This document shows, piece after piece, positions 43,931 to 54,462 of a stretch of DNA of 64,000 nucleotides. This DNA is from Apoderus coryli. Its lineage: Eukaryota > Arthropoda > Insecta > Coleoptera > Attelabidae. Both the position numbers and the translations under genes were made by a program. Below the pieces are notes generated by a model, which made no database searches, was not told the origin of the DNA, and was given only the letters and a program-made list of their open reading frames with translations. Each line of letters begins with the position of its first letter. Position 1 is the stretch's first letter. The stretch lies in the NCBI GenBank assembly GCA_911728435.2, contig OU452201.1, positions 23,994,001-24,058,000 on the forward strand. The letters are read 5' to 3'.

Positions 43931-46017
43931 CAGGGTGGTCCAACGAAAAGTTTGCACCTAGCTTTTCTCTTTTTTTTGTAGTCGAATGCGAAAATGCTCG
44001 GACACGTCGATTTTGCTTTTGAGGGGGACACATTTTAAACATATTTTTCGATCTGCGCCTTTAACCCCCTAGCGGGGGTGAGTAACAACCCTAAAATTTT
44101 AAATGGAAAGAGGGGTCTAATGACATATCATTTGAAAGGACACAAAATTGTCTTTCTAATGATACCCTATTTGTCGAATTTTACTAAAACAGTTAATACG
44201 AAAACGACTTTAAAGACATTAAGCCGATAATTTTGGTATTAATGAGAAATACAAATAAGTTTTAATTATTGCGAGTGAAAACACCTGCAATCGTTAGTAC
44301 ATTCCAATGTTTGTTAGTTTTAACATTGCTTTGTAAAAAAAGTAAACAAGCTGTTAAATTGATTTATTAAAACGTTACATTAACAAATGTTGAAAATGTG
44401 ACCCATTTGATTCCATACAATAATACAGATTTTGTTCAAATCTATTTCTAACATTTTGTAGCATATCAGGTGTTATGTTTCTGCACTCTTCTGTAATGCG
44501 TTGGCGAAGATCTTCTATGGACTCGGGCTTCGTGGCAAAACATTTATTTTTTAAGTGCCCCCAAAGAAAAAAGTCTAAAGGCGATAAATCCGGTGACCTG
44601 GCAGGCCATTCAATTGGGCCCCTCCTTCCAATCCACCGTCCAGGGAACCGGTCATCTAAGAACTGTCTTACAGGAGCCACATAGTGCGGAGGTGCTCCAT
44701 CTTGCTGGAAATAAAGCCGATCAGCAGTATGATTTTGGTCATCTTCTATTATTTGTGTTATTAAAGGATCAATTGTGTCTTCAAGCATGTTTAGGTACAC
44801 TTCACCAGTTAAATTTCCAGGAATAAAAAGTGGTCCTATAATATGATTTCCTAATATGCCACACCAGACGTTTATTTTTTGAGGATACTGGGTATGAACC
44901 TCACGGAATAAATGTGGGTTACTGTCATCCCAGTAACGGCAATTGTGCCTATTTACAGCTCCATTCAAATAAAATGTGCATTCGTCGGAAAAACAAATGT
45001 TAAATAATAATTGCGGATCTTCAATTAAACGCTGGCTCATTGCTTCACAAAATTGCAGCCTTCTATCAGGATCATCCTCATTTAGTTCCTGTACTAATTT
45101 GATTTTGTACGGATGAAATTTGTACGCTTTTAAAATTCGTATTATGGACGAACGGGAGACACCTGAGGCTTCAGCTAGTTGACGGGTACTTTGACTATGA
45201 TCCATTTCAACATGCCCTAAAACAGCGACTTCCACAGCTTCATTTCTGATCGGTTTCTGCGGCTGGTGTTTTACATTACAGACAGATCCGGTATCTACAA
45301 ACTTTTTAACTAACTTGCCAACGTACACATCATTCACATTTTTATCGGGATGTCTCTCATTAAATAAGCGAGCCGTAAGTCTAGCACTACTATTATTTTG
45401 AAAATAAAGTTTAACAATTTCAACTCGTTCTAGAATGGAATAAATCATTTTGTACGGTAAAAGTAAAATAACTTGAGAAGCAACCAAACTGAATCAATGA
45501 AAAGACTAAAATAAACGGTGTAAATTCTTTTCCTACACGTATCTGCAGTTTTTATTTCAACAAAAAACGCAAACGATTAGTGAGGAATTTAGTTCTGATA
45601 AATAAGATAGTGTTTTTGAAATCCCGTTTTTCTTCAAAGTAAATAATTTAGAAATGATTGTAGTTGTTTTCAGTCGTAATAATTAAAACTTATTTGTATT
45701 TCTCATTAATACCAAAATTATCGGCTTAATGTCTTTAAAGTCGTTTTCGTATTAACTGTTTTAGTAAAATTCGACAAATAGGGTATCATTAGAAAGACAA
45801 TTTTGTGTCCTTTCAAATGATATGTCATTAGACCCCTCTTTCCATTTAAAATTTTAGGGTTGTTACTCACCCCCGCTAGGGGGTTAAAGGCGCAGATCGA
45901 AAAATATGTTTAAAATGTGTCCCCCTCAAAAGCAAAATCGACGTGTCCGAGCATTTTCGCATTCGACTACAAAAAAAAGAGAAAAGCTAGGTGCAAACTT
46001 TTCGTTGGACCACCCTG
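43931..46017 (-). mobile_element. Intact DD41D (rosa-like) mariner transposon, copy 1
   Basis: 2087 bp, flanked by TA (43929-43930, 46018-46019). Inverted repeats of ~340 bp (43931-44270 and 45678-46017) start cagggtggtccaacgaaaag and appear nearly perfect. It encodes one intact transposase. The copy at 54463-56549 has exactly the same length and, by eye, one noted difference (gtattaactg at 45753-45762, gtattacctg at 56281-56290), so at least one of them moved very recently. Confidence 0.95.
44375..45487 (-). CDS. DD41D mariner transposase (intact)
   Basis: 370 aa from an ATG at 45487; an internal Met at residue 14 (MIYSILERVEIVKLYF) may be the real start, as it begins the conserved domain. 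Two HTH units (residues ~18-70 and ~85-122, including LAEASGVSRSSIIRILKAYK) bind the ends. Catalytic Asp168 (CFSDECTF), Asp263 (QQDGAPPHY) and Asp305 (SPDLSPLDFFLWG), with 41 residues between the last two, the DD41D spacing of the rosa group. The C-terminus has NRFEQNLYYCMESNGSHFQH, typical of this group. No defects visible. Cut-and-paste transposition into TA is expected. Confidence 0.95.
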   Translation of the reverse strand: MVASQVILLLPYKMIYSILERVEIVKLYFQNNSSARLTARLFNERHPDKNVNDVYVGKLVKKFVDTGSVCNVKHQPQKPIRNEAVEVAVLGHVEMDHSQSTRQLAEASGVSRSSIIRILKAYKFHPYKIKLVQELNEDDPDRRLQFCEAMSQRLIEDPQLLFNICFSDECTFYLNGAVNRHNCRYWDDSNPHLFREVHTQYPQKINVWCGILGNHIIGPLFIPGNLTGEVYLNMLEDTIDPLITQIIEDDQNHTADRLYFQQDGAPPHYVAPVRQFLDDRFPGRWIGRRGPIEWPARSPDLSPLDFFLWGHLKNKCFATKPESIEDLRQRITEECRNITPDMLQNVRNRFEQNLYYCMESNGSHFQHLLM

Positions 46018-46146
46018 TATATTTACACAACGCCAATATTGCATTCAAATTGGCATACCTATGTACCTAACCTACACATGTTTTGTAATAGGAAATAAAA
46101 GTCTGACTCCACAAAATCAATTTAATACGTTACACTCAATGTGTTA

Positions 46147-46192
46147 CATCCAAACATGTTTCGAAGCTCACTAGCTTCATCATCAGTGGTAA
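46147..46192 (-). ncRNA. Hammerhead ribozyme, left PLE terminal repeat
   Basis: Minus strand: ACCA (helix I), CUGAUGA (46186-46180), extra U, helix II GAAGC-UAGUGA-GCUUC, GAAA (46162-46159), helix III C-AU-G plus U, cleavage U, UGG returning to pair with CCA. Helix I is short (three contiguous pairs), then irregular. Confidence 0.75.
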
Positions 46193-46980
46193 ATTTCGAG
46201 AGAAAATTGTATTTGCAAATATTACATATGACTAGGTTGAGAGTAATGTGTTGAAGTCTGAAAAAGGACCTTTTTTGTTATAATGTAGTTACGTTGTTGT
46301 AATTAAATAACTCACCATTTTGAGGAAAAAATTTTTGTTAATATTAAAATAAAATCATGTTAACACATGTTATATCTGGTTTTTCTTTTTTGTGATCATT
46401 TCAGAATAGAATTTTTAACAAAGTTATGGTCTGTCTTTCTACGCAGTAACTGATAGACAAAATGGTTGATATTTGGATTGTTAATAATAATAATATTCAA
46501 AATTGGTGGTATGTATGTTGATCCCTCTAGTGGGTGGAGGTATAATTAAATTGAATAAATAATTATATGAATTTGTTGTTTTGAGCGCTGTCTTATTTTT
46601 GCAGACTTCAACATTAACAATATGTATATTATTGTATATGTTATCTAGAAAACTACAATCTATACAGGAAGCACAAGTTTACATTTGTTATTACAGTTAT
46701 CTTATTGTGGTATAGTAGACGATTAGTTCTACAAATTTATTCATAGATGTCTTTGACAATGGTTATACATTCAATAAACACACACAATGCTGATATGCAA
46801 CCAATCAAGCATCTCTAAGTTATATTTAAATGTTGATACACGTGACTATAATAGCATCATCATGTTATAATCTATTATGAGAGGATGTTACATGTAATTA
46901 TACGTTCTTGTTTATTGTTTTATTATAAATTATGTTTATGTGTTAATGTTACAGATGGAGGTTCGACTGGGATGCATAAG

Positions 46981-49560
46981 TTATTTATCTGTGATAGAAA
47001 GAGACTTGAAGAATTTAGTAGATGTAAAGTCAGTCTGTTCATTAAGGCAAATGATTGAAGGTGTGTTATTCTTGATGGTTATCTCCATAATTTCAAGGGT
47101 GTTTAACAACGTGCCTTTATTACATATGTGTAAAAGTGTAACATCTCTTGTGGGATCGAAGTTATGATTAAAATTTATAATGTGGTTTGCGAAGGATGAT
47201 TTGCTATTTATGTTGGTATGGTTCTGTGATTTTGCTTTAGTGATGATTTTGTGATGTTCGTCAATTCTAGTTTTGAGTGCTCTACCTGACTGACCAACAT
47301 ACTCAGCCGCACAATTAGGGTCTCCACATTTAAGAGAATACACTCCGGATTTTGAGGACCAGTGAGATTTGTCTTTGCTATTGTTAAGGGAGAGATTGAT
47401 AGTGTTGTTTGTACGAAAGCATATGTTTATGTTATACTGGTCGTAAATCTTTTTTAGTTGTATACAAAATGGGTGTATATATGTAATTGGGTAGAATTTA
47501 GGTAATGTTCTAGTAATGGTGTCTATTAGATTTTTATGTATAAATTTATTTATGTTTTTGTAGTAAATTCTATTAATTGTTGCAATTGGATATCCATTGG
47601 TTTTTGCCAGATGGTATATAATGGAGAGTTCTTCATTAAAGTGTTGAGGCGACATTGGTATATTGAACAATCTATAGAAGAATGAATTGAAAGCAGCAAA
47701 TTTATGAGAATATGGGTGGTTCGAAGTGAATGGTATAGTGACATCTGTACTTGTGCTCTTGTGGTATATCGAGTATGACAAATGGTTAGAGTTTCGATGG
47801 ATTCTTACGTCCAGAAAAGGTAGGCTATGATTGTTCTCTATCTCTACGGTGAACTGTATACGGTTATGTATGGTATTCATGAATGCGAGAGTATTATTTA
47901 AGTCTTCATTGGAGCCTTGGAAGACTGCTAGAATGTCATCAACATATCGAAAATATGTAATGAAGTGGTTTCCGTAAGTGGGATGACTTAATATTTTTTG
48001 TTCTAGGTTACTCATGAATACCTCTGCTAATAGTGACGAAGTGGAAGCTCCCATTGCAAGACCATCGTTCTGTTTATATATTATATTGTTAAACTGGAAG
48101 AAATTTTGGTCTACCGCAACATTCAGTAGGTTAATGATGTCTTGGACGCAATCATTACTAAGAGAAGAATGTGTGGAAAGAAGTTCTTGGACTAAAGTTA
48201 TGCTTTCGTTAAGTGGGACACTTGGAAAAAGGTTTTTAACGTCAAACGAAACTAGGAACGCGTTGTTCGGGCAATGTACATCTTCCAGTTTATGGCACAA
48301 TTCAATCGAGTTATTTATTGAATATGGTGGTCTGAACTCTGTGTGTTTCTTGATTACATAATTTAGCCATTTAGACAGTTTAGCTGCTGGGGAAGTAGAG
48401 TAGCAAACTATAGGTCGAACCGGCATATTTAATTTGTGAGTTTTAATTTGTGCTCTTAACATAGGTATCTGTGGATTCATATTAATTAGTTTATATTTGT
48501 TAGTATGTAATTCGGACAATGTATCCTTCGCCGTCTCTATTGTTTTTCTAAGTTTTGTTTGATAATTATTGAGTGGGTTTGTCTGTAATATAGAGAAGTC
48601 TGGTGTATTAAGAAAATCATTTACTTTAGTGATATATGTGTCTTTATCACAGATGACCGTACAGTTGCTTTTATCGCTTTTACTCAGGATTAAGTTATTC
48701 TCGGATAATTTAGTTTTAATATTTTTAATAATTTTTGTTTCTTGTGACTTTAAGTTATTAGTGTTTGTGTGATTTTTATATGTGTCATTCAAAAGTTTAG
48801 AAATATTAGCGTGTATAATTTCTTTTTCAGGGGGATTTGTTATTTCTAGGATAGTTTCGCATTCTGCGGCTATGATTTTAAGATTTTTATTGTTTAAATT
48901 ATTGTGTATATTATATTTTAGACTTTTATCGAGAAGATTCAATTCTTGGTTAGAGAATGTAGTGTTGGAAAGGTTAAGTGTTCGAGTATGGAATTGAAAG
49001 TTATTGTGTACGATATTATGAGGGAATTGTTCATTAAAATTTTGGTTATCAAATGGTATATTACTGTCGTCGAATGATACATTGTCCTGTAAATCATTGT
49101 TGTCATAAACTAAATGTCTATAATTAGTGGGTTGATTAGTATAAGTTCTAGTTTTAAGAGATTCAAATTTGTATTGTAATCTATTTTCTTTAACGGTACC
49201 TTTTTGATGTACAATATCACGGATTTTCATTTGTAGTGCGTCCCATTCAAGTTGATGTAGTTCCTTAACTAGTGCCATTGTAACGTAATGAAGTTTCATA
49301 TCGATCATACTCTGTTTTCTGTGTAGTTGTTTTATTTCTTCTCTCAACCATGTTCGTTTGGCTGTTTCAATTGCTTTTTGAGCGGATGGAGAGCTGTTCT
49401 TGGTTCTAATTTGTATATATCTGGGTGTTAGCCCGTTATTTTTACATTTGCAGTTGAAGTAGATGTCCAGTTTCACATATTTTCTTTGGATTGACAATTT
49501 CTCGTATTCTCGGACTAAAGTAGCTTGACTAGCATTATTTATTTTAAAGAAGTAGTCCAT
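46981..49560 (-). CDS. Penelope-like element polyprotein: RT with GIY-YIG endonuclease
   Basis: 859 aa, no defects. A PLE N-terminal region (1-300, with a CKCKNNG patch at 37-43 and QKAIETAKRTWLREEI) precedes the RT: KTHKLNMPVRPIVCYSTSPA (373-392), motif A LVSFDVKNLFPSVPLNES (436-453), motif B NDGLAMGASTSSLLAEVFMS (498-517), active site YFRYVDDILAVF (536-547), and PFLDVRIHR (581-589). The GIY-YIG nuclease follows at 739-770: GVYSLKCG, EYVGQSGRALKTRIDEHH. RT primed at the nick made by the GIY-YIG domain is the expected route. Start ATG 49560 begins MDYFFKINN. The same first 19 nt occur at the extreme right end of the element (51400-51418). Confidence 0.97.
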   Translation of the reverse strand: MDYFFKINNASQATLVREYEKLSIQRKYVKLDIYFNCKCKNNGLTPRYIQIRTKNSSPSAQKAIETAKRTWLREEIKQLHRKQSMIDMKLHYVTMALVKELHQLEWDALQMKIRDIVHQKGTVKENRLQYKFESLKTRTYTNQPTNYRHLVYDNNDLQDNVSFDDSNIPFDNQNFNEQFPHNIVHNNFQFHTRTLNLSNTTFSNQELNLLDKSLKYNIHNNLNNKNLKIIAAECETILEITNPPEKEIIHANISKLLNDTYKNHTNTNNLKSQETKIIKNIKTKLSENNLILSKSDKSNCTVICDKDTYITKVNDFLNTPDFSILQTNPLNNYQTKLRKTIETAKDTLSELHTNKYKLINMNPQIPMLRAQIKTHKLNMPVRPIVCYSTSPAAKLSKWLNYVIKKHTEFRPPYSINNSIELCHKLEDVHCPNNAFLVSFDVKNLFPSVPLNESITLVQELLSTHSSLSNDCVQDIINLLNVAVDQNFFQFNNIIYKQNDGLAMGASTSSLLAEVFMSNLEQKILSHPTYGNHFITYFRYVDDILAVFQGSNEDLNNTLAFMNTIHNRIQFTVEIENNHSLPFLDVRIHRNSNHLSYSIYHKSTSTDVTIPFTSNHPYSHKFAAFNSFFYRLFNIPMSPQHFNEELSIIYHLAKTNGYPIATINRIYYKNINKFIHKNLIDTITRTLPKFYPITYIHPFCIQLKKIYDQYNINICFRTNNTINLSLNNSKDKSHWSSKSGVYSLKCGDPNCAAEYVGQSGRALKTRIDEHHKIITKAKSQNHTNINSKSSFANHIINFNHNFDPTRDVTLLHICNKGTLLNTLEIMEITIKNNTPSIICLNEQTDFTSTKFFKSLSITDK

Positions 49561-49582
49561 TCTGAAGTGGAGTGAATGTATT

Positions 49583-49674
49583 GTAATAGGAAATAAAAGT
49601 CTGACTCCACAAAATCAATTTAATACGTTACACTCAATGTGTTACATCCAAACATGTTTCGAAGCTCACTAGCT
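49583..49674 (-). repeat. Truncated PLE terminal repeat (pLTR) upstream of the ORF
   Basis: A direct copy of 46085-46176, lying 22 nt before the ORF start. It keeps GAAA, helix III and the cleavage position but is cut in helix II, so the CUGAUGA half is gone and this hammerhead is dead. It shows that the unit is organised as terminal repeat, ORF, terminal repeat. Confidence 0.88.
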
Positions 49675-50481
49675 AACCATTTGTCATACTCGATATACCA
49701 CAAGAGCACAAGTACAGATGTCACTATACCATTCACTTCGAACCACCCATATTCTCATAAATTTGCTGCTTTCAATTCATTCTTCTATAGATTGTTCAAT
49801 ATACCAATGTCGCCTCAACACTTTAATGAAGAACTCTCCATTATATACCATCTGGCAAAAACCAATGGATATCCAATTGCAACAATTAATAGAATTTACT
49901 ACAAAAACATAAATAAATTTATACATAAAAATCTAATAGACACCATTACTAGAACATTACCTAAATTCTACCCAATTACATATATACACCCATTTTGTAT
50001 ACAACTAAAAAAGATTTACGACCAGTATAACATAAACATATGCTTTCGTACAAACAACACTATCAATCTCTCCCTTAACAATAGCAAAGACAAATCTCAC
50101 TGGTCCTCAAAATCCGGAGTGTATTCTCTTAAATGTGGAGACCCTAATTGTGCGGCTGAGTATGTTGGTCAGTCAGGTAGAGCACTCAAAACTAGAATTG
50201 ACGAACATCACAAAATCATCACTAAAGCAAAATCACAGAACCATACCAACATAAATAGCAAATCATCCTTCGCAAACCACATTATAAATTTTAATCATAA
50301 CTTCGATCCCACAAGAGATGTTACACTTTTACACATATGTAATAAAGGCACGTTGTTAAACACCCTTGAAATTATGGAGATAACCATCAAGAATAACACA
50401 CCTTCAATCATTTGCCTTAATGAACAGACTGACTTTACATCTACTAAATTCTTCAAGTCTCTTTCTATCACAGATAAATAA
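49675..50481 (+). pseudogene. Inverted, 5'-truncated PLE copy (RT thumb and GIY-YIG)
   Basis: Plus-strand coding starts inside the codons for NHLSYSIYHKSTSTD (residue ~592 of the full protein) and runs unbroken to the same C-terminus (FKSLSITDK) at 50481, including the whole GIY-YIG domain. It has lost the RT catalytic core. An open frame fused to the terminal repeat adds a few residues upstream, without meaning. Its 3' UTR (50482-51260) mirrors 46200-46980. Confidence 0.95.
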
Positions 50482-51269
50482 CTTATGCATCCCAGTCGAA
50501 CCTCCATCTGTAACATTAACACATAAACATAATTTATAATAAAACAATAAACAAGAACGTATAATTACATGTAACATCCTCTCATAATAGATTATAACAT
50601 GATGATGCTATTATAGTCACGTGTATCAACATTTAAATATAACTTAGAGATGCTTGATTGGTTGCATATCAGCATTGTGTGTGTTTATTGAATGTATAAC
50701 CATTGTCAAAGACATCTATGAATAAATTTGTAGAACTAATCGTCTACTATACCACAATAAGATAACTGTAATAACAAATGTAAACTTGTGCTTCCTGTAT
50801 AGATTGTAGTTTTCTAGATAACATATACAATAATATACATATTGTTAATGTTGAAGTCTGCAAAAATAAGACAGCGCTCAAAACAACAAATTCATATAAT
50901 TATTTATTCAATTTAATTATACCTCCACCCACTAGAGGGATCAACATACATACCACCAATTTTGAATATTATTATTATTAACAATCCAAATATCAACCAT
51001 TTTGTCTATCAGTTACTGCGTAGAAAGACAGACCATAACTTTGTTAAAAATTCTATTCTGAAATGATCACAAAAAAGAAAAACCAGATATAACATGTGTT
51101 AACATGATTTTATTTTAATATTAACAAAAATTTTTTCCTCAAAATGGTGAGTTATTTAATTACAACAACGTAACTACATTATAACAAAAAAGGTCCTTTT
51201 TCAGACTTCAACACATTACTCTCAACCTAGTCATATGTAATATTTGCAAATACAATTTTCTCTCGAAAT

Positions 51270-51314
51270 TTACCACTGATGATGAAGCTAGTGAGCTTCG
51301 AAACATGTTTGGAT
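51270..51314 (+). ncRNA. Hammerhead ribozyme, right PLE terminal repeat
   Basis: Plus strand: CCA 51273-51275, CUGAUGA 51276-51282, extra U, helix II GAAGC/GCUUC, GAAA 51300-51303, helix III C-AU-G, predicted cleavage after U51309, then UGG. The site is 91 nt before the ATG copy at 51400, so cleavage of a tandem transcript would define the 5' end of a unit-length RNA. Confidence 0.77.
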
Positions 51315-51434
51315 GTAACACATTGAGTGTAACGTATTAAATTGATTTTGTGGAGTCAGACTTTTATTTCCTATTACAATACATTCACTCCACTTCAGAA
51401 TGGACTACTTCTTTAAAACTACACATGTTTGATG

Positions 51435-51925
51435 ATACGTTTGAAGGCATCTGATGGTAAAAATTGTTTTGCTAGCGTAGAAACCACTAATTATTTATTA
51501 ACATGCCATATATTTTGCATGTTTTACATACATATAACGTGCTAAAAAATATTGGTTTTAGTATAAAGTTTCATATAGATTTATAAAAAATAGATATTTT
51601 GAACAATGTTCTATACGTGTTGCAATATAAATTAAATTTAATTAAATCTATACAATCGAAATCAAATAATGGAACTCTGAAATTATAATTTGTTTTTAAA
51701 GGGGTATGCAAATACAAAGTTGAGTAAGTATATAGATTTTAAATTAATAGGAACCTATTTTATCTGATTAAATGTTATTAATTTTATATTAGAATGCATT
51801 GTGCGTGAATACAAATGGATCAGGCAATTGCATTCGAAAGATAAATTGCCATGATCTAAATTTTCTAGAATAAAATATGACAATTCACACAGCACCGACT
51901 GCCCAGTGGGAAAATTGTACCAAAT
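51435..51925. other. No gene seen
   Basis: AT-rich unique-looking sequence between the PLE and the minus-strand Jockey relic. Confidence 0.4.
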
Positions 51926-51929
51926 AATA

Positions 51930-53008
51930 ATAATAATAGCTTTATTGCCCAACAGATTTACAAAATCCCTTTAAAGGACAATTCCTAGATAAAAAAAAGT
52001 TTATTACATTCATATCTTGAATTCTAGATTTAATTTAAAAAAAAAAAGAACAACAAAATTCCAAAACAGCATGAACAACACGTTCTAATTTACTAACACT
52101 ATCAAAAAATATATCAAGACAGTGACTTAATTCATTAAATTTAAGAGTCATTACATAGAGTGGGGATCTCAAGACAACATTAGTCCTAGCACGCTCACAT
52201 CTAAACAAACAATCGTGTCTAGTGGAAATTCTGGGAATATTAAAGTTTAGTTTTGAAAGAATATAAGAACAATCCACCTTATTATGGAGAATATTATACA
52301 AAAACATTAAAGATGACAAAACACGACGAAGTTCAAGACTTTGCATTGAAAATCGAGCTAAAAGAAGTCCCTGATCGAATCCTCGAGTTGGATAAGCGCC
52401 ATCCTGCTTCCAGACCAAATATTTCAAAAATTTACGTTGTATTTTTTCTAATGACTGCTTATGATATGAATAAAATGGGGACCAAATAATAGATCCATAC
52501 TCTAATTTAGAGCGAACATAGGCAAAAGAAAAGGCAATAAGAGCATCGACACTCACAAATCCCTTACAACTTCGCACTAAGAAGCCATACATACGACTTG
52601 CTTCCTGAATTCTGGTTTTAATGTGCTCATTAAATGTGAGTCTCGAATCGAACATCACTCCGAGGTCAGTAACCAAGTCTGATCGGGATAAACAAATGCC
52701 GTTCAGTGTATATAAACAGGGGACCCAAATTGGAGACCTGCGGAACCCCTGATGTCATTGTATAGTCATTGGATATTTGCATTGCATATCCGCTATAATA
52801 AACAAATTGACTGCGGCCACTCAAGTAAGACACTATTAGTCTACGCAAGGCATTCGAGAACCCAAATTGATTTAACTTGTTAACCAACACACCGTGATCC
52901 ATTCTGTCAAACGCCTTAGAAAAATCCGTGTATACCACATCCATTTGACCACCACAATCCAAGGTTTCCGATATCTCTTGTGTAATGTGTGTAAGATTGG
53001 TAATTGTA
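51930..53008 (-). pseudogene. Jockey-type LINE, 5'-truncated with internal deletion
   Basis: Minus strand: RSTITNLTHITQEISETL, motif A GGQMDVVYTDFSKAFDRMDH, LSGRSQFVYYSGYAMQ, motif B TSGVPQVSNLGPL. A deletion then removes the FADD region, and the frame resumes at LVTDLGVMFDSRLTFNEHIK, MYGFLVRSCKGFVSVDALIA, SKLEYGSIIWSPFYSYHKQS and on to a natural C-terminus at 52035. The 3' UTR (ccctttaaaggacaatt mirrored at 8277-8300 in the other copy) ends in (TTA)n at 51927-51939. Same subfamily as 6661-8338. Confidence 0.9.
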
Positions 53009-53014
53009 GATCTG

Positions 53015-54460
53015 ATAGATGTTTTGAGATAATTGGTGTTTTATTTATTTTTATTTTTGATGGGGATTTTTATGTAGCTTTATTTACTGACTTATAGGTT
53101 TATACCTTTGCTTGATTAGATAACTTGAAATAGATATCTCGGTTTTCGCTATTTTTGATTTATGATTACATGTGTATAAAATTTTTCAACAAATTGCTAG
53201 GACAACATAAAATGTGTTAATAATTTTAAGGAATTTGAAAACGCAATTAGAACCTTATTACTACCCAAGCGGCCAATAGACTCAGTTGCAATTCTCGAGA
53301 CAATAGTTCAACCTTAAAAAGAAATTGAGATCGAATGGAATATATCCATACTTTTCTTGCATCTCTATGATTGAACTTTTTTATAATTATTGAAATTGTA
53401 GCCCGTCTGCACATATTAGAGTCATTGCACTTTTTTTATTATTATAGAAATTGTAGCCCTTCTGATTTATTATTCAAATTGTAGCTCGTCTGGTGAGGAC
53501 AGTAAAAAAACAATTTTCGAATGCCAAATGTGTCAACATGTGTCAACTTGAGTCATTTAAAAACAATTCTGCCAAATTTATTTCATGTGAATATTAGTAA
53601 AATAAAAATAATTATAAATTAGTAGTTTTTTAGATAAATATTAGTTATATTATTGTGGGAGTTGAGTAAATTAAATTTTTTGGATAATCAAGTATCTAAT
53701 AATGTTCCATGTGTAAATCTATTGTGTAATGTGTGGATTAATCGACGAAAATGTGCTGGAATATGTATATGGTGAAAATCTTCAAATAAAGTGTGGCATC
53801 ACCGAATTTCTCATATTTTCTTGATTGTTGCCATATTTTGAATGAATTGAATGTAATGAACTAAAAATAATATGGAATGTTTTCAACAACGAAATTATTT
53901 TAGCAAAGATAAAATAAAATAAACTTGGGGAAATTGAGTTTATGTTTAAGTATGTATACGCATGTGTTTCGGATGTAAATATATTTCGGATTAATTACGC
54001 TATTGCGAGGTGTAGGATAGAGATAATTTCAAAGACATTCTGGCAGCAGAGCATCGTAATAATAATAATAATTTGCCAATGTGGGTGAAACCCCAAAAAG
54101 TAGAAACACACAAAACAAACTAGTATATTTTTTTATCTCACAGCCACAGATCCATCCGTATTTTTCATATATTTATATAATTAATTTTCTTTTGGTAATA
54201 TTTTCTTGATTTTAGGTCACTTTGTAAATAATACTGTGGTTTTTTGACAGGCCCATTGTATCTTTCTCAAAGTAGTCTAAAAGTAAACATAAAAAATAAA
54301 TTAAAATTTCGTACAGCTAAAAATTCAAGTGAGCATACCTGTATGGCATGAATATTGCTCAAGCACAAATCAACAAACACAAAATTTCAAACCATATTTT
54401 TCAAATATCATAATGATTTTCGGTTGTCGTTAAACTTAGGTATAGGTATAGGTATAGGTA
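53015..54460. other. No gene; small dispersed repeats
   Basis: At 53390-53492 the phrase attatt(g)aaattgtagc(c/t)cgtctg occurs three times with unequal spacing. At 54055-54072 an (AAT)n run. At 54438-54462 a (taggta)n hexamer array, into whose TA the second DD41D copy inserted. No coding sequence recognised. Confidence 0.55.
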
Positions 54461-54462
54461 TA

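Larger units (their letters stand above)
46084..51418 (-). mobile_element. Penelope-like element, inverted dimer with hammerheads
   Basis: Bounded by an exact 12-bp direct repeat ctacacatgttt (46072-46083, 51419-51430). Left unit, minus strand: terminal repeat with hammerhead (46085-46200), 3' UTR, intact ORF (46981-49560), then a 92-bp direct copy of the terminal repeat (49583-49674) cut inside helix II. At 49673-49674 (shared CT) it joins an inverted, 5'-truncated second unit on the plus strand carrying the last ~268 codons, the same 3' UTR and a complete terminal repeat with hammerhead. The second unit runs 41 nt beyond, ending 19 nt inside the start of the ORF. The ~1.7-kb arms look essentially identical. 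Confidence 0.95.

Noticed and set aside
44475..44826. Plus-strand open frames within the DD41D element (also at 55007-55358)
   Set aside because: Antisense to the intact transposase, without motifs of their own.
48014..48997. Plus-strand open frames of 67-115 codons
   Set aside because: They are antisense shadows of the intact PLE ORF on the minus strand.
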